NCBI RefSeq assembly: GCF_000468115.1
Contig: NZ_AVQI01000033.1
Span: 1 to 64,000 of the forward strand
Direction of reading: 5' to 3'
Origin: Treponema socranskii subsp. socranskii VPI DR56BR1116 = ATCC 35536
GTDB lineage: Bacteria > Spirochaetota > Spirochaetia > Treponematales > Treponemataceae
Length of the DNA stretch: 64,000 nucleotides
Part shown: piece by piece, positions 9,112 through 16,254 of the stretch
How the letters are laid out: each line of letters opens with the position of its first letter
Numbering within the stretch: position 1 is the first letter of the stretch
Notes under the pieces: generated by a model
The model's input: only the letters and a program-made list of their open reading frames with translations
The model's database searches: none
Told to the model about the DNA's origin: nothing
Position numbers and translations under genes: made by a program

Positions 9112-9117
9112 GAAGTT

Positions 9118-9297
9118 ATGAGAGAGTACCGAACATATCTTTCCGCCGTTTCCCGCGTATGTACGCGCGCCCGTCTACAAAAACTTTGCGGCAGGTCTCG
9201 CAGCAGGGTGCTTGACATGACTACGCGGGTCGTGCAAAATTCTCCGCTTCTCCGCTTCTCCGCTTCTCCGCTTCTCCGCTTCTCCGCTGAGGACTGA
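9118..9297 (+). pseudogene. short ORF or decayed gene start ending in an 8-bp tandem repeat
   Basis: From ATG 9118 there are 59 codons (MREYRTYLSAVSRVCTRARL...), running through the TCTCCGCT repeats to a TGA at 9295. It follows a good leaderless-type promoter. The +1 frame over 9160-9222 reads APVYKNFAAGLAAGCLT and looks more protein-like, so the locus may be a frameshifted remnant of a larger gene. I do not recognise either reading. Treat it as a candidate only. Confidence 0.25.
9241..9288. repeat. 8-bp tandem repeat, six exact copies
   Basis: TCTCCGCT occurs six times in a row without interruption (48 bp). The unit length is not a multiple of three, so copy-number change would shift any reading frame crossing it. 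Confidence 0.95.
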
Positions 9298-9360
9298 TTT
9301 CGCTCATCCGCCGCACACTAGTCCGTTCATAAGGAACATACAATATAAACCCGCACAAAA

Positions 9361-9404
9361 GCGCACGAAGGACGTATTGTTGTCCCCCGTGCGTTTTTTA
9401 TTTT
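9361..9404 (+). terminator. intrinsic terminator
   Basis: CGCACG-AA-GGAC pairs with GTCC-CC-CGTGCG around an 8-nt loop and is followed by TTTTTTATTTT. It would end transcription from the promoter at 9083. Confidence 0.75.
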
Positions 9405-9713
9405 CTCGTTCGAAAGAATGTACGATAAAAAGCACCGTCTGCAAAACTTTTTGTATGGAGGAAAAACACAGGTTAAACCGATTTTTCCATTGCAATATTT
9501 GGAAACCGAATGAACGGTTCCACATACACACTTGCCTGCCTTTACCCGCCGGGTTCTTAGGGCAGAGTCCTAAGCAGTGCGAGGAAGAAGGATGGGGTCA
9601 TAGGGGCAGGAAGAAACCGCTGCCCTGAACGGGGGTGTCGTCCTGCCCCTATAAAAACGGGGTCTAAGGGGACATTTCTCTTAAAAAGCATTTTATTATA
9701 GAGGAGGTGTTTT
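9405..9713. other. gene-free structured region upstream of the SUMF1-type lipoprotein gene
   Basis: No convincing gene. It holds a small hairpin (CTTAGG 9556-9561 with CCTAAG 9569-9574) and a 12-bp inverted repeat, ATAGGGGCAGGA (9600-9611) and TCCTGCCCCTAT (9641-9652), with a G/C-rich loop of 29 nt. AGAGGAGG lies just before the ATG at 9714. This may be a structured 5' leader or an interspersed repeat that travels with this gene family. Confidence 0.5.
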
Positions 9714-10673
9714 ATGAAACACAGCAATGTAAAGGCACATGCCTTTAAGGGAGGGGCGGCACTCGCCATAGCCGCACTTTTATTCGCCGGTATGGCAATA
9801 AGCTGTTCCAGCTCGGACGGCGCTCCTGCCGACAGCTATGACCCTGCGACCGGTAAGGGTATCGTAGGCGGCGTAAGCTTTACGATGAAAAGCATCGCTG
9901 CGGTAACGGGCGGGAACGTGGGGCACGCCGACGAAGGCATGAACCAAGTGCACACGGTAAGCTTGACCGCTTACCGGATCGGAGAGACGGAAGTAACGCA
10001 GGAACTGTGGCAGGCGGTGATGGGCAATAATCCGAGCAATTTTAAAGATAATATTGAAAGCGGCGAAGTACAGGGAAAGCGTCCGGTAGAAAATATCAAC
10101 TGGTATCAAGCGATAGCGTTTTGCAATAAGTTGAGTTTAAAGCTCGGACTTACGCCGTGCTATACGGTAACGGTTGCAGGGAATCCGGTAAATTTTGAAA
10201 CGCTTGCATTCAGCGCTATACCTACATCGGACAGTGCGGACTGGAACAATACCGTATTGGATATGAGCAAAACAGGCTTCCGCCTGCCCACCGAAGCCGA
10301 ATGGGAATGGGCTGCCAAAGGCGGTACGGATGACAAATGGGCGGGAACGAATGAGCAAACGCAGCTTGTAAATTATGCGTGGTACAATGCTAACAGCAAC
10401 AAAACGCATGAAGTAAAGAAAAAGACTGCAAACGGCTACGGGTTCTACGACATGAGCGGCAACGTAGCAGAATGGTGCTGGGACTGGTTCAGCACCACTA
10501 CGCCTGCAGGCGGGCAGACTGACCCGACAGGCGCCGCTTCCGGTACTTTCCGCATCAAGCGCGGGGGCTATTATAATGATACCCCTGCTAACACGACTCG
10601 TGCCGTTCGGGGCGCCGATAAGCCCGAAAACTCACGCGGCACCCTCGGCTTGCGGCTGGCTTCGCGCCCGTAA
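9714..10673 (+). CDS. SUMF1/FGE-fold lipoprotein, possible DGR variable protein
   Basis: 319 residues. An N-terminal lipoprotein signal (ALLFAGMAISC, Cys at about 31) anchors it to the membrane. The rest is a formylglycine-generating-enzyme/C-type-lectin domain: GETEVTQELWQAVMG, RPVENINWYQAIAFCNKLS, GFRLPTEAEWEWAAKGG, GFYDMSGNVAEWCWDW and a final RGG...LGLRLA. True sulfatase-activating activity is unlikely, since many treponemal members serve as ligand-binding surface proteins. The last 40 codons contain many codons that differ from AAC/AAT only at the first two bases (TAT, GAT, ACC, GCT, GGC, GCC), the pattern made by adenine mutagenesis in diversity-generating retroelements such as that of TvpA in T. 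denticola. No reverse transcriptase or template repeat is in this window. Confidence 0.82.
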   Translation: MKHSNVKAHAFKGGAALAIAALLFAGMAISCSSSDGAPADSYDPATGKGIVGGVSFTMKSIAAVTGGNVGHADEGMNQVHTVSLTAYRIGETEVTQELWQAVMGNNPSNFKDNIESGEVQGKRPVENINWYQAIAFCNKLSLKLGLTPCYTVTVAGNPVNFETLAFSAIPTSDSADWNNTVLDMSKTGFRLPTEAEWEWAAKGGTDDKWAGTNEQTQLVNYAWYNANSNKTHEVKKKTANGYGFYDMSGNVAEWCWDWFSTTTPAGGQTDPTGAASGTFRIKRGGYYNDTPANTTRAVRGADKPENSRGTLGLRLASRP

Positions 10674-10726
10674 AAATGTTTGAAAACGGCTCAAAACCCG
10701 CTTGCGGATTTTGGACGTCTAACTGA

Positions 10727-10769
10727 CCGCCTTCAAGCCGGAAAAACTTCGGTTTGAGGGCGGTTTTTT
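10727..10769 (+). terminator. intrinsic terminator of the SUMF1-type gene
   Basis: CCGCCTTCAAGCCG (10727-10740) pairs with CGGTTTGAGGGCGG (10750-10763) and is followed by six T residues. Confidence 0.9.
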
Positions 10770-10785
10770 GTGAGCAAGAGTTTCC

Positions 10786-10814
10786 TTACAAAACTGCGGA
10801 AAGTTCGGTATAAT
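10786..10814 (+). promoter_or_regulatory. sigma-70 promoter of the DUF3737 gene
   Basis: TTACAA (10786-10791), 17-bp spacer, TATAAT (10809-10814). Unlike the leaderless promoters elsewhere, this one gives a leader of about 135 nt. Confidence 0.6.
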
Positions 10815-10816
10815 GT

Positions 10817-10848
10817 TTAAAAATTGTGTAAGAGCGCACAATTTTTAA
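10817..10848 (+). promoter_or_regulatory. A/T-rich hairpin in the DUF3737 leader
   Basis: TTAAAAATTGTG (10817-10828) and CACAATTTTTAA (10837-10848) form a perfect 12-bp stem with an 8-nt loop at the very 5' end of the predicted transcript. It could stabilise the mRNA or be an operator; the function is unknown. Confidence 0.5.
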
Positions 10849-10955
10849 TTCGAGTTTGCATAAGTGCCGTCGCTGTGAAAACCGATTTCCGTGTCCGTTT
10901 GCACTTTCGTTGGTATTTCATTATATTTTATACGTAAGCGCACAAGGATTACGGT

Positions 10956-11807
10956 ATGAAAGAAATTAAGCAGGAATTTTTGACGGGTGAACGTGCACTG
11001 TTCCAAGCACACGATATGAAAATCGTCGACACGATTTTTGCAGACGGCGAATCGCCGCTGAAGCACGCATCGGATGTCGAACTTGACGGCTGTATGTTCA
11101 AATGGAAATACCCGCTGTGGTACGGTAAAAACGTTAAGGCGAAAAACTGTACGTGGTTTGAAATGGGGCGCGCGGGCGTATGGTACACGGATAACATCAC
11201 GGTCGAAGACTGCGTCATCGAAGCGCCGAAAAATTTCCGCCGATGCCGAAACGTGCGTCTTGTAAATGTCGACATGCCGAACGCTGCCGAAACGTTTTGG
11301 TCGTGCGACGGTGTCGTTTTCGAAAATGTCAGAGCTAGAGGCGACTATTTTGCGATGAACAGTCGAAACATGAAAATCGACAAGCTTATTATTGACGGGA
11401 ACTATCCTTTCGACGGCGCACAAAATATCGAAATCGACAATTCAAAACTCATTTCAAAAGACGCGTTATGGAATGCCGAAAACATCGTCGTCCGCAACTC
11501 CTTTATTTCGGGCGAGTACCTCGGCTGGAATTCGAAAAATCTGACGTTCGAAAACTGCACGATCGAAAGCTTGCAGGGCATGTGTTACATCGACAACCTC
11601 GTCATGAAAAACTGTAAGCTCATCAATACGACGCTCGCTTTCGAATACTCGTCCGTCAACGCCGACATAACGAATGTGATCGACAGCGTGTTTAATCCTT
11701 CAAGCGGTACGATACGCGCCGAACGCATCGCAAAGCTCATTGTCGAAAAAGAGCAAGTCGATCCGGCAAAAACGAAAATCGTGTGCAAAGATGTGGAAGA
11801 AAATTAA
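10956..11807 (+). CDS. DUF3737 family right-handed beta-helix protein
   Basis: 283 residues, no signal peptide, so cytosolic. The sequence consists of short repeats with regularly spaced hydrophobic, Asn and Cys positions (VELDGCMFKWKYPLWYG, ITVEDCVIEAPKNFRR, LTFENCTIESLQGM), as in parallel beta-helix proteins, and matches the DUF3737 family, whose function is not known. AAGGATTACGGT before the ATG at 10956 is the ribosome-binding site. It is followed by a PatB/MalY-type lyase gene 77 bp later, an arrangement that may be a two-gene operon. Confidence 0.85.
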   Translation: MKEIKQEFLTGERALFQAHDMKIVDTIFADGESPLKHASDVELDGCMFKWKYPLWYGKNVKAKNCTWFEMGRAGVWYTDNITVEDCVIEAPKNFRRCRNVRLVNVDMPNAAETFWSCDGVVFENVRARGDYFAMNSRNMKIDKLIIDGNYPFDGAQNIEIDNSKLISKDALWNAENIVVRNSFISGEYLGWNSKNLTFENCTIESLQGMCYIDNLVMKNCKLINTTLAFEYSSVNADITNVIDSVFNPSSGTIRAERIAKLIVEKEQVDPAKTKIVCKDVEEN

Positions 11808-11884
11808 TATCGGATTGTTATAAAATTAATAAAACGCATATAGTTGCGCGTGTGCAAACATATATGTTTACGGAGGCGACGGAA

Positions 11885-13060
11885 ATGGCAAAATACGATT
11901 TCGATACGATCATCGATCGGAGACATACGGCGTCGTATAAATGGGACGTAAAAGACGGCGAGCTTCCGATGTGGGTCGCCGATATGGATTTTAAAGCCGC
12001 TCCTGAAATAATCGATGCGATTTCCGAACGCATAAAGCACGGCGTTTTCGGCTATCCGGTCATCGAAGACGATTGGTATGACGCCCTTATCGGCTGGTGG
12101 AAAGCGCGGCACGACTTTCCGATTGAAAAAGAATGGCTTTCGTTTTGTACAGGCGTCGTACCGGCGCTTTCGAGCGCCGTTCGAAAATTTACGACACCCG
12201 CCGAATACGTCGTTGTTTTGACGCCGGTATACAATGTGTTTTTCAACTCCATCGTCAATAACGGAAGACGTATTCTCGAAAGCCCGCTCGCATACAAAGA
12301 CGGCGCGTATGAAATCGACTTTGCCGATTTTGAAAAAAAGCTTTCTGATCCACAGACGTCACTTTTTATTTTGTGCAATCCGCACAATCCTGTCGGAAAA
12401 ATTTGGGGCGTCGAAACGCTTGGGCGTATCGGAGAGCTCTGCGCAAAGCACGGCGTTACCGTCATAAGCGACGAAATCCACTGCGATCTCACCGATCCCG
12501 GGAAAAACTACGTTCCGTTCGCATCGGTTTCTGAAACTTGTGCGATGAACGGCGTTACGTGCATCGCACCGTCGAAAACGTTCAATATTGCAGGCTTGCA
12601 CACGGCAGCGGTATTTTCAAAAAATCCCAAACTTCACGCAAAGATCGACCGTGCGCTCAACACCGACGAAGTCGCTGAACCGAATGTATTTGCGTGCATC
12701 GCGGCTGCGGCGGCTTTTACAAAAGGAGGTGCGTGGCTCGACGAACTTCGCGCGTACATTTTCGAAAATAAAAAAACGGTGCGCGAATTTATTAAAAAGG
12801 AAATTCCCGAAATCTTTGCAGTTCCGTCGGACGCGACCTACCTTTTATGGCTCGACTGTTCGAAAATCACCGAAGACTCAAAAGAGCTTGCCGCATTTAT
12901 CAGAAGCGAAACGGGACTCTATCTTACGGCAGGTTCGGTGTACGGCGGAAACGGAAATAAATTCCTCCGCATGAACGTCGCCTGTCCGAACGCGACGGTC
13001 GACGACGGCCTTGCGCGTCTGAAAGCGGGTGTTCGCGCGTATTGCAGCAAAAGACGGTAA
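11885..13060 (+). CDS. patB: PatB/MalY-type cystathionine beta-lyase (PLP aminotransferase fold)
   Basis: 391 residues from the ATG at 11885, chosen for GGAGG eight bases upstream and a family-typical start (MAKYDFDTIIDRRHTASYKWD). This class cleaves cystathionine or cysteine to a thiol, pyruvate and ammonia; the T. denticola relative cystalysin produces H2S. Visible motifs: MWVADMDF, CTGVVPALSSAVRKF, CNPHNPVGKIW, ISDEIHCDL with the PLP-binding Asp, and APSKTFNIAGL with the PLP lysine. Substrate preference is inferred from the family. No terminator is obvious after it. Confidence 0.88.
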   Translation: MAKYDFDTIIDRRHTASYKWDVKDGELPMWVADMDFKAAPEIIDAISERIKHGVFGYPVIEDDWYDALIGWWKARHDFPIEKEWLSFCTGVVPALSSAVRKFTTPAEYVVVLTPVYNVFFNSIVNNGRRILESPLAYKDGAYEIDFADFEKKLSDPQTSLFILCNPHNPVGKIWGVETLGRIGELCAKHGVTVISDEIHCDLTDPGKNYVPFASVSETCAMNGVTCIAPSKTFNIAGLHTAAVFSKNPKLHAKIDRALNTDEVAEPNVFACIAAAAAFTKGGAWLDELRAYIFENKKTVREFIKKEIPEIFAVPSDATYLLWLDCSKITEDSKELAAFIRSETGLYLTAGSVYGGNGNKFLRMNVACPNATVDDGLARLKAGVRAYCSKRR

Positions 13061-13382
13061 AGGCATATTATTAAAAAATCATTCCGCCGTTTCGGCAGAC
13101 GTACATATACCTATAAAATCAAGATCTGTTCGCTAAAGATAGCAATTGTCAGAGCTTTGTGGTATACTTATTAGTGTCTGTAATTCTTTATGCGATATGG
13201 CTTTGTATCGTAACGCAGCTATTATGTGACAAGGATTATTATGACGAAAATATCATACAATAGCGCTTTATATAGTGCCGGTTTAAATGACGCTGCGGTA
13301 TTTTGCCGTATACGTACGGGCATCGTAATTGCCGTTTCGTATAACCTCGTTCAATCCCCGATTTCGGCGAAAGGGATTTTCT
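13061..13382. other. intergenic region with a possible short leader ORF
   Basis: No established gene. A 50-codon ORF (13241-13393, starting MTKISYNSALYS) has AAGGAT four bases before its ATG and ends inside the first codons of the LacI-kinase gene, so it could couple translation. I do not recognise its product. TATACT near 13163 lacks a good -35 hexamer. Confidence 0.3.
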
Positions 13383-15242
13383 TTGACGATTAACGATATC
13401 GCAGGACTTGCAGGCGTTTCCGTTTCGACCGTTTCAAAAATTATTAACGGTAAAGACGCGGGTATCAAAAACGAAACACGCGAGCGGGTGCTTAAAATCG
13501 TTAAAGACTACCGCTATAAACCTTACGATTTTATTAAAAAAAATACCGGTGCGAAAAATTTTTTGCTGGGTCTTTTGTTGTCCGGTACAAAAAAACGCGA
13601 TTCGTTTCAACGCGGGTTTTTACACGAAGCGGAAAAACGAGGGTACCAAGTACAGGTATGCCTCGCATCTTCAGCGGAAAGCGAACTGAAACATATTGCG
13701 GCGCTGTGTAAAAATCGGGCGGATGCGATTTTACGGGAACGGATCGCCGGTGATGATGTCGAAGCGCTTTCTTTGCTGCATAAAAGCGGCATTTCTTGTG
13801 TGCTGTTGGGTGAAGGAGATTCGGAAGACAGTATTTCCTACGATTATAAAAAAGCGGGATATGACGCCGCAAAAATAGTAATAACATCGGGACATACGAA
13901 AATACATTGTTTGTATGATCCGACCGACGAACGCCAATGTGCGATGCGCAGCGGAGTGGAGCGATGTCTGTTCGACAACCATTGCCTTTCCGATGAATAC
14001 GGCTGCTTGCAGGAAGCGCTGACGCTGCACGGCTGTTCGGCGCTCATTTGCTGTACTTGGGATACGGCGCTGGCGGCATACGAATATGCGGCGCTGCATA
14101 AATTCCGTATACCGCATGATGTGTCCGTATTATGTATCGACGATGCGGAAAATATCAAATCGTTTCCCTCGTTATCCGCACTTCCGCTTCCGTTGTTCGA
14201 TTTCGGAGCATTTGCGTGCGATTATATGATTAATAAAATCGAAAAGAAAAAGAACGTCGTTTCGGTATACGCAGGGAGCTATAGTTGTAAGGGCGGCGGT
14301 AGTATCGATTTGCCTTTTCCGTTGCGGAAAAAACGTATCATCGTTGCGGGCAGCATCAATACCGATATATTGCTCGCCGTAAAGAATTATCCGCAGACGG
14401 GAGAAAGCATTTCCGCAGACAATGTTTCGATACTTCCGGGAGGAAAGGGAATAAACCAAGCGGTCGGCGCAGCGAAACTCGGCGCAAAGGTATCGCTGAT
14501 TGGAAAAGTGGGAAGGGATTTCGACGGCGATATGATTTTGAATGTGCTGTATGAAAACGGTGTCGATACGTCCGCCGTGGAAATCGACGGGGAAAAGCCT
14601 ACGGGCAAAGCGTATATTCACGTTCAAGAAGACGGAGAGAGCGGGATTGTTTTATACGGAGGAGCGAACGAATCGGTTTCGGCGGAAACGGTGTACCGTA
14701 ACGAGAGCCTTTTTACGGATGCGGCCTTTTGTCTTTTGCAAACCGAAATTCCGACGGATGCCGTGCAAGCCGCTGTCCGCGTTGCGCATAAAAACAACGT
14801 TGCGATTATGTTAAAACCTTCCGCCGCAAAAACAATCGATGATGCACTTTTGCGGGATTTGGATTATTTTATTCCCAACCGCAAAGAATTGTATCGGCTT
14901 TGTCCGGCCGGCAATTCATTGGAAGAAAAGGCCGACCTGTTTTTGGAAAAGGGCGTTAAAACGGTTATCGTAACGCTCGGCAGCGGCGGCTGCTACGTAC
15001 GGACGCGGGAAGTTGAACGGTACTTTCCCGCAGCAGGTTCTTTCGACCCCGTCGATACGACAGGTGCCGCCGATGCATTTATTTCGGCATTGGCGGTATT
15101 TTTATCGGAAAATAAAAGCCTTGCGGATGCCTTACAATATGCCGCCTATGCGGCAGGTTTTTCAACAACTCGTGTGGGCGTGGTTCCTTCGCTCGTCGAT
15201 CGGGCAACGCTGGAACATTTTATAACATGCAAAAAACCGTAA
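13383..15242 (+). CDS. LacI-type repressor fused to a PfkB/ribokinase-family sugar kinase
   Basis: 619 residues from TTG 13383, preceded by AAAGGGA six bases upstream; this gives the canonical LacI start (TINDIAGLAGVSVSTVSKII). Residues 2-50 are the helix-turn-helix, about 55-310 a degenerate periplasmic-binding-protein-like effector domain, and about 316 to the end a complete PfkB kinase with GGKGINQAVGAAKLGA (near 352) and PVDTTGAADAF (near 558), which keeps the catalytic Asp. The fusion would tie transcriptional control to the sugar kinase that makes or removes the inducer. The next gene is another PfkB kinase, and a YtfQRT-like importer lies nearby. The sugar is unknown; ribose-like or a furanose is the best guess. 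An in-frame TTG at 13329 is less likely. Confidence 0.85.
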   Translation: MTINDIAGLAGVSVSTVSKIINGKDAGIKNETRERVLKIVKDYRYKPYDFIKKNTGAKNFLLGLLLSGTKKRDSFQRGFLHEAEKRGYQVQVCLASSAESELKHIAALCKNRADAILRERIAGDDVEALSLLHKSGISCVLLGEGDSEDSISYDYKKAGYDAAKIVITSGHTKIHCLYDPTDERQCAMRSGVERCLFDNHCLSDEYGCLQEALTLHGCSALICCTWDTALAAYEYAALHKFRIPHDVSVLCIDDAENIKSFPSLSALPLPLFDFGAFACDYMINKIEKKKNVVSVYAGSYSCKGGGSIDLPFPLRKKRIIVAGSINTDILLAVKNYPQTGESISADNVSILPGGKGINQAVGAAKLGAKVSLIGKVGRDFDGDMILNVLYENGVDTSAVEIDGEKPTGKAYIHVQEDGESGIVLYGGANESVSAETVYRNESLFTDAAFCLLQTEIPTDAVQAAVRVAHKNNVAIMLKPSAAKTIDDALLRDLDYFIPNRKELYRLCPAGNSLEEKADLFLEKGVKTVIVTLGSGGCYVRTREVERYFPAAGSFDPVDTTGAADAFISALAVFLSENKSLADALQYAAYAAGFSTTRVGVVPSLVDRATLEHFITCKKP

Positions 15243-15297
15243 CGGCGTATTACATGATTAAATGTGTTTTTTATTTACATGGTTTTCGGAGGATTAT

Positions 15298-16218
15298 ATG
15301 AAAATAGTCAATTTCGGTTCGTTGAACATCGATTATGTCTATACGGTGCCGCATTTCGTGCGTCCGGGAGAAACGCTTGCGGCCGTGCGGCGCGACATAT
15401 TTCCCGGCGGCAAAGGATTGAATCAGACGACGGCGCTTACCCGCGCGCTCGGCAAAACGTCCGGTATTGAAATCTGCATTGCAGGCGGGATCGGTAAAAA
15501 CGACGGCGCGATTTTAAAACAGGCCATCATCGATATGAACGTCGATAAGGCATTGCTCGGAGAATATGATGCGCCGTCGGGACACACATTTATACAAGTG
15601 GATGCGTCGGGGCAAAACAGCATCGTCTATTACGCCGGAACGAACAAAATGCAGACAAAAGATTTCATCGACGGCGTGCTCTCTCATTTTTCAAAAGGCG
15701 ATTTTATTATCATCCAAAACGAAATCAATATGCTCGATTACATCATCGAAAAAGCGCACTAGCGCGGACTCGTAATTTTTTTCAATCCGTCGCCGTTCGA
15801 AAAAAGCATTCTCGATCTGCCGCTGCACTATGTCGATTGTTTTCTCGTAAACGAAGTGGAAGCCGCCGATATCGCGGAAACGCCTCTCGGAGACGGCGAT
15901 GAACTCCTTCGCGCCGTGACACAAAAATTCAGCAGCGCGTCGGTCGTGCTGACGCTCGGAAAACACGGCGTCGCTTACAAAGATGCGAGCGGCACGTACC
16001 GCCACGGAGTTTACGACGTGGACGTCGTCGACACGACGGCGGCGGGAGATACTTTTACCGGCTATTTTATCGTGTGCCGCGCGCTCGGCATGCCCGTCGA
16101 AAAAGCGCTCGAATACGCATCGAAAGCGTCGTCCATTGCGGTGTCGCGAAAAGGCGCATCCCCGTCGATTCCGACATTCGACGAAGTTGAGCGCTGTACG
16201 CTCGCGCTGAAAAAGTGA
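15298..16218 (+). pseudogene. PfkB-family sugar kinase interrupted by an in-frame TAG
   Basis: 306 codons from ATG 15298 (GGAGG upstream) to TGA 16216-16218. The reading frame is intact except for one TAG at 15760-15762 (codon 155), in EKAH-stop-RGLVIFFNPSP. Both halves are well conserved: SLNIDYVYTVPHF and PGGKGLNQTTALTRALG before the stop; NPSPFEKSILDLPL, VVLTLGKHGVAY and VDTTAAGDTFTGYF after it. A single base change from CAG, AAG or GAG explains it. It is either a recent nonsense mutation, a sequencing error or a read-through site. The catalytic Asp lies after the stop, so the truncated product should be inactive. It follows the LacI-kinase fusion in the same orientation. Confidence 0.85.
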
Positions 16219-16254
16219 TCGTTTTCCAAGCATCCGACCGGGTTTTAGAAACGC

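Noticed and set aside
9304-9531. 75-codon minus-strand ORF
   Set aside because: It crosses a good terminator hairpin on the other strand, has a low-quality start and no recognisable sequence.
9600-9652. Possible integron attC site or other recombination site
   Set aside because: It has a paired stem, but I see no conserved core (GTTRRRY / RYYYAAC) pair and no integrase nearby.
9714-10673. A complete diversity-generating retroelement
   Set aside because: Only a target-like gene is present. There is no reverse transcriptase and no second copy of the C-terminal sequence in the window.
15760-15762. Pyrrolysine or another recoded TAG
   Set aside because: No PylS or suppressor tRNA gene is visible in the window, and one TAG in a sugar kinase is most easily a mutation. 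It is kept as a finding to check, not as a recoding claim.
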